Assembly (NCBI GenBank): GCA_910578605.1
Contig: CAJTQG010000014.1
Coordinates: 21,010-68,116 of the forward strand
Source: an uncultured Lachnospiraceae bacterium
GTDB taxonomy: Bacteria; Bacillota; Clostridia; Lachnospirales; Lachnospiraceae
Direction of reading: 5' to 3'
DNA: 47,107 bases
Part shown: positions 17,386 to 26,250 of the stretch, piece by piece
How positions within the stretch are numbered: position 1 is the stretch's first letter
Layout: each line of letters begins with the position of its first letter
Notes under the pieces: model-generated
What the model was told of the DNA's origin: nothing
Database searches by the model: none
Seen by the model: only the letters and a program-made list of their open reading frames with translations
Made by a program: the position numbers and the translations under genes

Positions 17386-20300
17386 TTAAAAATCAAACAG
17401 GGACAGCTGATTCGTCTCCGGCAAATCTCCAAATATACCAAAATCTGCCATCAAGTCAATGACCGTCTTACTCACCTTTGTTCTTTGTCTAAAATCGTCC
17501 TTAGACAAAAATGCTCCGTCCTTAGCCGCCTCCACCACTGCCTGGGCAGCATTGTCACCCATTCCGTCAATGGCATTTAAGGGAGGCATAATCTTACCGT
17601 CCACGATCCGGCACCGGTTTGCCTGTGCCTTAAAAATATCAATCGGCACAAACTCATATCCTCTTGCATACATCTCCAGCACATTTTTCATATCCTTCAA
17701 GGTATCCTGCTCCTTCTTCGTCAGTCTTCCCAAGGCATCTCTCTTCTTGTAATCCTCCATATAATATATAAGCTTATCCTTTCCCTGACACATAATCTCA
17801 TAGTCAAAGGCGGATGCTCTGATACTAAAGTAGGCGGCATAGTAGGCTAAGGGATAAAACACCTTAAAGTAGGCAATGCGGTAAGCCATCATCACATAGG
17901 CGGCTGCATGAGCCTTCGGAAACATATACTTAATTTTCTTGCATGACCAAATGTACCAATCCGGCACATCCGCCTCCTTCATTGCCTTTTCCCACTCCTC
18001 CTTCAATCCTTTTCCTTTACGGACAGACTCCATAATCGTAAAGGAAAGCTCCGATTCCATTCCCTTATTAATCAAGTAAATCATAATATCGTCACGGGTA
18101 CATATGGCTGTGGAAATCGTTGCCTTTCCCTCCTGAATTAACGTCTGGGCATTGCCAAGCCACACATCTGTACCATGAGACAATCCGGAAATTCTTATTA
18201 AATCGGAAATGGTCTGAGGCTTAGTATCCATCAACATTTGAATGACAAAATCCGTTCCAAACTCCGGTATACCAAGAGAACCTAGAGGACATCCGTCTAT
18301 GTCCTCCGGTGTAATTCCTAAAGCATCTGTGGAGGAAAACAGACTCATCACCTCCTGGTTATCCAGGGGAACATTCTTTGCGTCTATTCCTGTCATATCC
18401 TCAAGAAAACGAATCATGGTAGGATCATCATGCCCCAGAATGTCAAGCTTGAGCAGATTGTGGTCAATGGAGTGATAATCAAAATGAGTAGTAATCGTTG
18501 GGGTATTCATATCATTGGCAGGATGCTGCACCGGCGTAAAGGAGTTAATGTCTTCACCCAGGGGCAGAACAATAATTCCACCTGGGTGCTGCCCTGTCGT
18601 CCTTCTTACCCCCACACATCCTTGAACAATACGATTTATTTCACTGGTGCGTTTGCTGATACCCCGCTCCTCAAAATAATTCTTCACATAGCCGAAAGCT
18701 GTCTTTTCTGCCAGGGTGCCGATAGTTCCTGCGCGGAAAGTCTGCCCCTTGCCAAAAATCACCTCCGTGTAATCATGGGCCATACACTGATACTCACCAG
18801 AAAAATTCAAGTCAATATCCGGCTCTTTGTTTCCTTTAAATCCAAGAAATGTCTCAAAAGGTATATCAAAGCCGGCCTTCACCAAAGGCTCCCCGCATAC
18901 GGGGCAAGCTCTGTCTGGCATATCACAGCCTGAGGCCCCCACATATTTTTTTACCTCTGGGGAATCAAAGTCGCTAAAATGACATTTGCTGCAGTAATAG
19001 TGAGGAGGCAGAGGATTCACTTCTGTAATACCGGACATAGTGGCAGCAAAGGAGGAGCCCACGGAACCCCTAGAACCTACCAGATACCCATCATCGTTTG
19101 ATTTCCACACTAATTTTTGGGCTATAATATACATCACCGCAAAGCCGTTGGATATAATGGAATTTAACTCCCGCTCCAACCGCTCCACCACAACCTCCGG
19201 CAGCTTGTCACCGTACATATCATGGGCCTTATTGTAACAGATATCCCGCAGTTTCTTGTCAGAATTCGGGATGACAGGAGGACATTTATCCGGTCGAACA
19301 GGAAGAATATTGTCTATCATATCTGCAATTTTATTTGTGTTGGTAATCACAACCTCCTCTGCCTTCTCTGCTCCTAAATATTGAAACTCCTCCAGCATCT
19401 CGTCTGTCGTCCTAAGAAACAGGGGGGCTTGGTCGTCCGCATCCTTAAATCCCTTTCCCGCCATAATAATACGGCGGTAAACCTCGTCCTCAGGATCTAA
19501 AAAATGTACGTCGCATGTAGCTACTACCGGCTTGTCAAACTCTTCCCCAAGCTTTACAATTTTGCGGTTAATATCCTGCAGCTCCTCAACGGAATTAACC
19601 TCCACCTTGTCGCTGGCAATCATAAACATATTGTTTCCTGTAGGCTGAATCTCCAGATAATCATAGAAATTTACAATTCGCGCAATTTCCTGCTGGCTTC
19701 TTCCCCCTAAAATAGCCTGGTACAGTTCTCCCGCCTCACAGGCCGAGCCAATAATCAAGCCCTCCCTGTACTTCATAAACTCACTCTTTGGTATCCTTGG
19801 TCTTCTATTATAATATTGAAGATGAGACAGAGATACTAAACGATATAAATTTACCCGCCCCTCCTCACTGGCCGCCAATATAATCCCATGATAGGTAGGC
19901 ATTTTTTTGATGGCGCCGGCATTGGCATGCCCCAATTCATTGATGGCATCCAATGTAAGAACATCTCTGGCTTTGAGCATCTCAATGAATTTAACAAAAA
20001 TCTCTGCTGTACAGGCCGCATCGTCCACTGCCCTGTGATGATTTTCCAGTGAAATATTCAGCGCTTTTGCCACATTATCCAATTTATATTTATTGAGGGA
20101 CGGCAAAAGAATTCTGGCAAGAGGAACTGTGTCCATATATGTACATGTAAAGGGCAGCTCCAAAAGCAAAGCATTGTGCAAAATAAAGCTCACATCAAAC
20201 TCCGCATTGTGAGCTACTAAAATACAGCCCCGGCAAAAGCTTAAAAATTCCGGCAGTACCTTATCCACTGTAGGTGCATTCATCACCATGGAGTCATTGA

Positions 20301-21990
20301 TTCCCGTCAACTGTTCAATGGGGAAAGGAATAGGCTCCAACGGATTGATAAATGCAGAAAAGCGGTCTGTAATCTTGCCCTCCTCCACCTTCACAGCACC
20401 AATTTCAATGATTTTATTGTGAAGCGGACTAAATCCTGTTGTCTCAATATCAAACACTACATAGGCATCATCAATGGATTGGTTGTTAGAATTGACTACA
20501 ATCTCCTTTATATCATCTACCAGGTAAGCCTCCACCCCATAAATCACCTTAAAATCAAAGGGTTCCCAATTAAATTTACCCTCCACCTTCTGCAAGGTAT
20601 GAAGAGCGTCGGTAAAGCCTTGAACTGCCCCGTGGTCCGTAATGGCCAGAGCCTTATGCCCCCAGCTCATAGCTCTCTTAATAATCTCCCCCGCATCAGA
20701 TACACCATCCATATCGCTCATCTTAGTATGACAGTGAAGCTCCACTCTCTTTTCCACTGCATTGTCTACACGCTTTACCCGAAAATCAGAGCTTTTCTTT
20801 ATCCCGTTCACAGAAGAAATGGTAATCTCATGGTCGAACTTATCCAGCATAGTAATTCCCTTCAGCTTTATAAATGAGCCCTTCTTTAATGCTTCCTCCA
20901 CTTTGGGAAGCTGTTCATTTCTAGTAAACATTTTTATGGTAATGGTATCTGTGAAATCGGTTACATCAAACATCACAATGGTCTTTTCATTGCGTATTTC
21001 TCTCTTGTCATAGCTGATAATCTGGCCATGGATTGTCACCTCACCCATCTCGCTGACAATCTGGTCAATAGGAATTAAATCCTCATCCTCAAAATCTCTG
21101 CCGTATAGCACATTGGGATTGTCAGATTTTTTCACAGACCCATAAAAGCTTTTTCTCTCCCCACCTTTCCAATCCCTCTTAGAAAATCCTGATTTTGAAA
21201 GATTTTTTTTACTGTTTTTTGAAGCATTGATTTGATTGTTGCTATAGCCATTGTTATTATGATTGCTTATATCTCCCCCTTGAATGCTGGTTTTCTCCGT
21301 CTGGGAAGAAGTTTTTGCGGATTGCGCTGTATGTTCTGCTCCAATCAAATCTCCCCCCATCTTCTTAGTTTCCTCCCCATTCTTTCCAGACTCCTCATCA
21401 GAAGCAAGGGACGCATTTTCCATCAGAGCGGCAACCTCCTGTTCTAATCGAATCGCGCTCTTCTTTCGGTTTTTGCTCTCTGTTGGGGGCTCTAACTGAA
21501 GCCTGACTTCCGTGGGAATCCCACAGCGCTCATTAAATATTTTTTCTAAGACACGCTTTAACTCCTCTGACTTAGACTTTGCAGTAACCCTATCTTCTAT
21601 TTTTAAAAGCAATATGCCATCCTGACTAAATTCCGCCTGTGATTTGCGAAACATATTATAGATAATAATATTGTAATTTTTTAGCTCCAGCAAAATACTT
21701 TCTTTATACATTTTTAACAGCATAGGTCCATCATACTGAACTGAAAGCTTAAAATGTTCTATTATTTTTACCTGTACTCTATTTTGAAATAAGCTGCTGG
21801 AAATAGATTTCTCCACTGCATATATTTTTTCTTTTGTAATCAGCCTGTCACTGGTAATATAGACGCGAATTGCATTCTTTTGAGAATTTTGCGTAATCTT
21901 GCGAATCTGAACAAAGGCAAATAAATCCATTAAATCCTGATTTAATGTTAATCCAGAAAACACATCAAAAAAATCTTTTTGTTCTACCAT
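17386..21990 (-). CDS. polC: DNA polymerase III alpha subunit, PolC type
   Basis: 1534 residues from the start at 21990 (MVEQKDFF), where AAAGGAG lies seven bases upstream. Replicative polymerase of low-GC Gram-positives. In order: N-terminal domain, a low-complexity Ser/Asn/Lys linker (about 200-300), an OB domain (VTIHGQIISYDKREI), a PHP domain (ELHCHTKMSDMDG) interrupted by a DEDDh 3'-5' exonuclease (VVFDIETTGFSP; HHRAVDDA), a four-Cys zinc region (CSKC and CPVC), the catalytic PDIDLNF motif, and a helix-hairpin-helix region. The last residues, QLSLFDF, are a sliding-clamp-binding motif. It is slightly longer than the usual 1430-1450 residues because of the linker. Confidence 0.97.
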   Translation of the reverse strand: MVEQKDFFDVFSGLTLNQDLMDLFAFVQIRKITQNSQKNAIRVYITSDRLITKEKIYAVEKSISSSLFQNRVQVKIIEHFKLSVQYDGPMLLKMYKESILLELKNYNIIIYNMFRKSQAEFSQDGILLLKIEDRVTAKSKSEELKRVLEKIFNERCGIPTEVRLQLEPPTESKNRKKSAIRLEQEVAALMENASLASDEESGKNGEETKKMGGDLIGAEHTAQSAKTSSQTEKTSIQGGDISNHNNNGYSNNQINASKNSKKNLSKSGFSKRDWKGGERKSFYGSVKKSDNPNVLYGRDFEDEDLIPIDQIVSEMGEVTIHGQIISYDKREIRNEKTIVMFDVTDFTDTITIKMFTRNEQLPKVEEALKKGSFIKLKGITMLDKFDHEITISSVNGIKKSSDFRVKRVDNAVEKRVELHCHTKMSDMDGVSDAGEIIKRAMSWGHKALAITDHGAVQGFTDALHTLQKVEGKFNWEPFDFKVIYGVEAYLVDDIKEIVVNSNNQSIDDAYVVFDIETTGFSPLHNKIIEIGAVKVEEGKITDRFSAFINPLEPIPFPIEQLTGINDSMVMNAPTVDKVLPEFLSFCRGCILVAHNAEFDVSFILHNALLLELPFTCTYMDTVPLARILLPSLNKYKLDNVAKALNISLENHHRAVDDAACTAEIFVKFIEMLKARDVLTLDAINELGHANAGAIKKMPTYHGIILAASEEGRVNLYRLVSLSHLQYYNRRPRIPKSEFMKYREGLIIGSACEAGELYQAILGGRSQQEIARIVNFYDYLEIQPTGNNMFMIASDKVEVNSVEELQDINRKIVKLGEEFDKPVVATCDVHFLDPEDEVYRRIIMAGKGFKDADDQAPLFLRTTDEMLEEFQYLGAEKAEEVVITNTNKIADMIDNILPVRPDKCPPVIPNSDKKLRDICYNKAHDMYGDKLPEVVVERLERELNSIISNGFAVMYIIAQKLVWKSNDDGYLVGSRGSVGSSFAATMSGITEVNPLPPHYYCSKCHFSDFDSPEVKKYVGASGCDMPDRACPVCGEPLVKAGFDIPFETFLGFKGNKEPDIDLNFSGEYQCMAHDYTEVIFGKGQTFRAGTIGTLAEKTAFGYVKNYFEERGISKRTSEINRIVQGCVGVRRTTGQHPGGIIVLPLGEDINSFTPVQHPANDMNTPTITTHFDYHSIDHNLLKLDILGHDDPTMIRFLEDMTGIDAKNVPLDNQEVMSLFSSTDALGITPEDIDGCPLGSLGIPEFGTDFVIQMLMDTKPQTISDLIRISGLSHGTDVWLGNAQTLIQEGKATISTAICTRDDIMIYLINKGMESELSFTIMESVRKGKGLKEEWEKAMKEADVPDWYIWSCKKIKYMFPKAHAAAYVMMAYRIAYFKVFYPLAYYAAYFSIRASAFDYEIMCQGKDKLIYYMEDYKKRDALGRLTKKEQDTLKDMKNVLEMYARGYEFVPIDIFKAQANRCRIVDGKIMPPLNAIDGMGDNAAQAVVEAAKDGAFLSKDDFRQRTKVSKTVIDLMADFGIFGDLPETNQLSLFDF

Positions 21991-22078
21991 GTCCAAGCTC
22001 CTTTCCTCCGCCTGCAAAGACAGACTGGCAATCTGCATTTTCGTTCATTCTTACACAATAAAATGCTAATGGCTCAAC

Positions 22079-25000
22079 TTATCTTCTGCCCGAAAAATAC
22101 TGGCTTAATATTTCCTTTATATGATTATATCTTCTGGCATAGGAATTTTCAATCCGAATCAGCTCCAGCTGGTGTGCCTGACAGATAGCATTTTTCTTTC
22201 TGTCTCTCTCCCTCACCACCTGGTCTTCAAAATGCTCTTTTCCATCCAACTCAATTGCCAGAATGGGCATTTCTGTTCTGCCGTTCACCTCATACACTAC
22301 AAAGTCAAATCTTCCCGAATAAAATAAATCACTGTAATTAATATTTTCCGTGAAGACATGGGCAATACCCACTTCTTTTTTGACCATATACTTATTTCCT
22401 GTCAGCCAGATATTCCCCAAAGCATGATTTAAATTTTCCAAAAAGGCCTGCTCAATGGCTGTACTGTATGGCTTCACTCCCAAGGCTCTTGACATAGCCG
22501 TCTTTTGTGTCACCTGTGAGGTTCCGTTGCTTTTTGTATATTGAATCAGCTCATACAAATCATCCGCCTGACCAGATTGGTTCATTCCGTGGAGCTTTTC
22601 CACATTCTCACTGCTAGAAAGAATGATTAACTGCTCCTTTGCCCTAGAGGTAGCCACATTAATTAACTCTTTATTTGCCTTCAGCCATTCATAGGTGCCT
22701 GGGCTTGTATCGGCAGTGATTCCTGTGGAAAACAAAATCACGTCCTTCTCATCTCCCTGAAAGGCGTGTACTGTTCCACATGTAATATGCTCCATTCCCC
22801 TGTCTTTTAACTCCTTCTCAAACCATTTCTTCTGATTGACAAAAGGGGTAATAATTCCGATGGATTTGTCAAGATTTTTTTCACAATACGATATGACCTG
22901 CTTTACCTCCTCTAGGGAAGTATTTTTCACATAGGATTTTACATCCCCAACATCTACATAAATCAATGGGTCGCCGCCTTTATTTTCACTTAAAATATTT
23001 AGCTTGCCATTGTAATATTTCTTATTGTTAAAATCAATAATCCTTTTATTGCATCGATAGTGATTATGCAGCAAAACCTCGTCGCTGACAGAATCACATG
23101 CCAAATACGTCTTGTAGATAGAGTTGGTTCGATAATCGTAATCCTCTGTAATATGATATTTTTTCTTTAGCTTTTCATTCGTAATTTTATTTAAAAGGAT
23201 TACCGGATTTAGCTGCTGGGGGTCTCCCACAAGCATTAAGCTGTTCCCCCTTATAATGGGAACTAAGGAAACCGCTGTGTTGCACTGACTAGCCTCATCC
23301 ATAATCACCATATCAAAATACTGCTCCGGTTTTCCTAATTTATGGGCAGAAATACATGTGGTGACAACAATGGGAAATACCCGCAAAAGCTTCTTCACAT
23401 TTTCTCCCTTAGAGAGAAATTTACAAAATGCTTCTACCCGTTCCTCCTCCTCACTAAGATTTAGGATTTCTGTCAGCTCCTTACATTTTTTGTCCATCCC
23501 TTTTATATATTTAGCGGAAATAAAATATAAATATTGGCGAAGTTCTTCCTCCTCCACATCAATCAGCTGCATAACATCCCTCTCCCTCACAGCTCCAAGC
23601 TCCTCCATTTTCATTTGAATTTCATGGGCTTGGTTGGTGAGTGATACTTGAAGGGGAATAAGCTGCGCTGTATTGTGAGCATTTTCATTGTGCTCTATCA
23701 TGCTTTGTATCGTTTCCTGCCGCTCCTTTAAATCCAAGAGAGAGTCATATTTCTTTAAAATATCCGATAACCGCTTGGCACGCTCAATTCTGCTGTCACG
23801 ATTTCTGTCCAATGTTTTGTCAAAAACATCAATATCCCTCACCTTCTTGTACAGCCAACGCAAATGCTCCACTGTCACCCGAATTTTATCTATATTTCCT
23901 AACCGGATAATGGGAAAAGGAATGGTTCTCCCCATGTATTTCATATTAGCTAATTTCTCGTATACCCCATCAATAGGATGATTGTTGTAGGAGCAGAACA
24001 AAACCGTCTTTTCATTAAAAAACGCAGTGCAGATAGTATTGATAATAGTGTTGGTCTTTCCTGTACCAGGAGGCCCCTGTATATATGCGGTAGGATACTT
24101 CATACCGTTGCTGATGGCAAGAAGCTGGTCTAAATTCACTTTATGATTCACCAAAGCTAAGGGATATTCCTTTCTTCTAAAAGGCCTTGCCACCAACTCC
24201 CCAAAAAATGCTTTGATGGGAACCGTTACTTTATTATTTTGATACATATCCAAAATCGCCTTGTACTCCTGGTGGAGATTCAAAATAATATCCATGCCAA
24301 GACCAATCATATAAGGCATATCATCCACACCGGCGCTGTTTTTCTGTATTCGGTTTTTAATAATTTCCCCGTTCTTCTCAAAGTCCTCCAGCAGCTCAAA
24401 ATCTTCCCCATCCAAATATTTTCTTATGCTCTCCTTAGCGCCGTTTATTGTAAATTCCGTACATATAATAATATCCTCCTCCGGCACCAGCTCCCTCTTT
24501 TTTATGTTCAAATTTAATTTCTTATATGCCAATACATATAAACCCTTTGGTGTATGAATACTCAGCACATTCATGGCAAGCTGCTGGATATGAATATTGT
24601 TGGACTCCTTACTTAACTTATATTGAAAGCTGCCTACAATTCTTTTAAATTGTTCATCACTCAAGGGATAGGCCCCATTTGTAAAGGATTCTCTGTCCAA
24701 ATGCTGAATCAACTTAAAATCTGATTTGTAGGGGCACACATCCATTCTGTGACAATCCTCCAAATAGTTAAGTATTTTTAAATTTGCCACATGACAGAAC
24801 AATTGATTATATTTTTCCGGATTCAAATAAATATCATAAATTAACTGCTGATTTTTCTCACAATAGGAACCTTCCACCAGCTGGGAGGATAAAATAGAGT
24901 CTATGTAAATACAATCATAATGGGTCACTGTATACTGCAATAAATGGAGCCCTAACACCTTAAGGGTTCTTCTGCGTGGGTCCACGTCCTCAATTCCAAT

Positions 25001-25153
25001 CCAATATTTTGTAATTTTCCCGCTTTTATTTTGATATTCAATGCTAAGCCACTTTCCTTCATGAATCGCCTTGAAAATATCTCGGCACACGCTATGTACG
25101 CTCTCCATATCACGCTGTGCTGTTCTGTCCTTTCTATCCTCTACACTTTTCAT
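22079..25153 (-). CDS. SF1 (DNA2/NAM7-type) helicase with WYL-like N-terminus and C-terminal nuclease domain
   Basis: 1024 residues. The N-terminus (about 30-110) reads like a WYL/SH3-type ligand domain (AIHEGKWLSIEYQNKSG). The helicase core has Walker A AYIQGPPGTGKTNTI, motif II VIMDEASQCN, motif III GDPQQLNP, motif V TVHAFQGDEKDVI and motif VI NVATSRAKEQL. A coiled-coil insertion follows the first RecA lobe. The C-terminus (about 880-1020) resembles DUF2726-type PD-(D/E)xK nucleases: GRFDFVVYEV, then ILAIELDGKEHF. GGGAG seven bases upstream supports the start. A cytoplasmic nucleic-acid role in repair or defence against foreign DNA is likely; the exact one is not shown. polC follows, 88 bases downstream. 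Confidence 0.85.
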   Translation of the reverse strand: MKSVEDRKDRTAQRDMESVHSVCRDIFKAIHEGKWLSIEYQNKSGKITKYWIGIEDVDPRRRTLKVLGLHLLQYTVTHYDCIYIDSILSSQLVEGSYCEKNQQLIYDIYLNPEKYNQLFCHVANLKILNYLEDCHRMDVCPYKSDFKLIQHLDRESFTNGAYPLSDEQFKRIVGSFQYKLSKESNNIHIQQLAMNVLSIHTPKGLYVLAYKKLNLNIKKRELVPEEDIIICTEFTINGAKESIRKYLDGEDFELLEDFEKNGEIIKNRIQKNSAGVDDMPYMIGLGMDIILNLHQEYKAILDMYQNNKVTVPIKAFFGELVARPFRRKEYPLALVNHKVNLDQLLAISNGMKYPTAYIQGPPGTGKTNTIINTICTAFFNEKTVLFCSYNNHPIDGVYEKLANMKYMGRTIPFPIIRLGNIDKIRVTVEHLRWLYKKVRDIDVFDKTLDRNRDSRIERAKRLSDILKKYDSLLDLKERQETIQSMIEHNENAHNTAQLIPLQVSLTNQAHEIQMKMEELGAVRERDVMQLIDVEEEELRQYLYFISAKYIKGMDKKCKELTEILNLSEEEERVEAFCKFLSKGENVKKLLRVFPIVVTTCISAHKLGKPEQYFDMVIMDEASQCNTAVSLVPIIRGNSLMLVGDPQQLNPVILLNKITNEKLKKKYHITEDYDYRTNSIYKTYLACDSVSDEVLLHNHYRCNKRIIDFNNKKYYNGKLNILSENKGGDPLIYVDVGDVKSYVKNTSLEEVKQVISYCEKNLDKSIGIITPFVNQKKWFEKELKDRGMEHITCGTVHAFQGDEKDVILFSTGITADTSPGTYEWLKANKELINVATSRAKEQLIILSSSENVEKLHGMNQSGQADDLYELIQYTKSNGTSQVTQKTAMSRALGVKPYSTAIEQAFLENLNHALGNIWLTGNKYMVKKEVGIAHVFTENINYSDLFYSGRFDFVVYEVNGRTEMPILAIELDGKEHFEDQVVRERDRKKNAICQAHQLELIRIENSYARRYNHIKEILSQYFSGRR

Positions 25154-25284
25154 CTGTCTACTCCCTTATATTTTATTTGATAGTATTTTATTTTGTTCTC
25201 TTCACCTAACAATGCTCTGCTGTTCATTGTATTAATCCGGCTATCCCTATTATAAAATCAAAATATTTCACAATCCATGTATTT

Positions 25285-26007
25285 TCACTTATAATAATCT
25301 ATTCCAGCTCTGTGAGCCTGTTCCATCTGATGCATGCGCTCTACATGATAAATTTTATTTTCTTTTTGAAACATTGCTCCTGTCTGTTTAAAATAAAAAT
25401 TCACATGATTGTCCACACACTGCTGTCTTGTACTTAAAATCCATGCATAATCACATAATCTGGCATGCTCACCTGACTCACCGCCGCATGTTACCTGCTC
25501 AATCAGTCCTGACTGTAAATATTTTTCTATATGAATTTCCTCAAGCATAGGCTCATGTATAATCTGTTTATGCCGAATAGGCACCTCCAAAAGAATAGGA
25601 ATACGCATGTCTGCCTGCCTCTGATTTTCACAGGTGCACATAATTGTCACATTCTCATACCCCTCTCCCCAATCTCTCGGAACACACTCATGAAAACGAT
25701 AAATCCTTTTTGTGATAATCACAAAGGACAAATCCTGTCTCAGCCCCATCATTTCCCAAGCCTCCTGTCTCCATCCATCTGCATTCTCAATAAAAAAATC
25801 TGATGTGAGGCATGTATAGACAGGCTCTCCACCCCCCTGCAGCTTATACTCCTTTTTTCGATTTCTCTTAAGGGGCAAATCAAAATCTTTGGTTTTTTGA
25901 ATTATGCTGCTGTCCTTGCCGAATTGAGAATCCCTGCGATATACATAACAATTCTGACAGCCCTCACTAAATTTTCTGCAGCCATGCCACGGATTCCAGA
26001 TAGGCAT
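25285..26007 (-). CDS. DUF5131 (phage Gp37/Gp68-like) three-Cys protein
   Basis: 240 residues. The N-terminus carries the family signature WNPWHGCRKFSEGCQNCY, Cys10-X6-Cys17-X2-Cys20, which resembles an iron-sulfur-binding radical-SAM-like triad. The remaining parts (VYTCLTSDFFIENADGWR, DLSFVIITKR, VTCGGESG) also match this family. The reaction is unknown. AAGGAG six bases upstream sets the start. It is preceded within 12 bases by a 37-codon ORF. Despite the phage name, no phage genes are nearby. Confidence 0.85.
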   Translation of the reverse strand: MPIWNPWHGCRKFSEGCQNCYVYRRDSQFGKDSSIIQKTKDFDLPLKRNRKKEYKLQGGGEPVYTCLTSDFFIENADGWRQEAWEMMGLRQDLSFVIITKRIYRFHECVPRDWGEGYENVTIMCTCENQRQADMRIPILLEVPIRHKQIIHEPMLEEIHIEKYLQSGLIEQVTCGGESGEHARLCDYAWILSTRQQCVDNHVNFYFKQTGAMFQKENKIYHVERMHQMEQAHRAGIDYYK

Positions 26008-26019
26008 ATATTTCTCCTT

Positions 26020-26133
26020 TTACCACAACTGATACCATAATTGCTGCATTGCTTTGCAATTCCCCCAATCCTGCAAACATTCAAAATCCGCTAATTTACT
26101 TTGCAAATTGACCCTGGTATCAGAATATTCCAT
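26020..26133 (-). CDS. Small ORF (37 aa) directly upstream of the DUF5131 gene
   Basis: ATG to TAA, 37 codons; its TAA is followed at once by the AAGGAG of the DUF5131 gene. The second half contains KLADFECLQDW and ends QQLWYQLW, rich in Trp, Cys and Gln. There is no clear ribosome binding site for it. The DNA and part of the peptide are related to a frameshifted remnant at 40021-40104, so it may be the surviving end of a larger gene or a leader peptide. Confidence 0.4.
   Translation of the reverse strand: MEYSDTRVNLQSKLADFECLQDWGNCKAMQQLWYQLW
26029..26123. repeat. Dyad-bounded element, copy A
   Basis: Bounded by CTGATACCA (26029-26037) and TGGTATCAG (26115-26123), a perfect 9-bp inverted pair 95 bp apart. 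It ends 22 bases upstream of the DUF5131 start codon and shares a core with copy B at 40003-40214, which is longer by about 115 bases. Confidence 0.45.
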
Positions 26134-26145
26134 TATATTTAAAAT

Positions 26146-26186
26146 GCTGCCGCCTTCATGCGCTTATTATTGCATGAGGCAGCAGC
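26146..26186 (-). terminator. Terminator after the chemotaxis receptor gene
   Basis: GCTGC-GCC-TCATGC pairs with GCATGA-GGC-GGCAGC (one wobble, one bulge), followed on the minus strand by TTTTAAATAT. It separates the receptor gene from the DUF5131 unit. Confidence 0.7.
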
Positions 26187-26250
26187 CCTTTATCATTGTT
26201 TTTTAATATTTTTTATGAAATAAAGCTATACTTTTCTATGATATATCATA

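Noticed and set aside
25285..26007. Prophage remnant, because DUF5131 resembles phage Gp37/Gp68
   Set aside because: No integrase, structural, lysis or attachment features are present around it.
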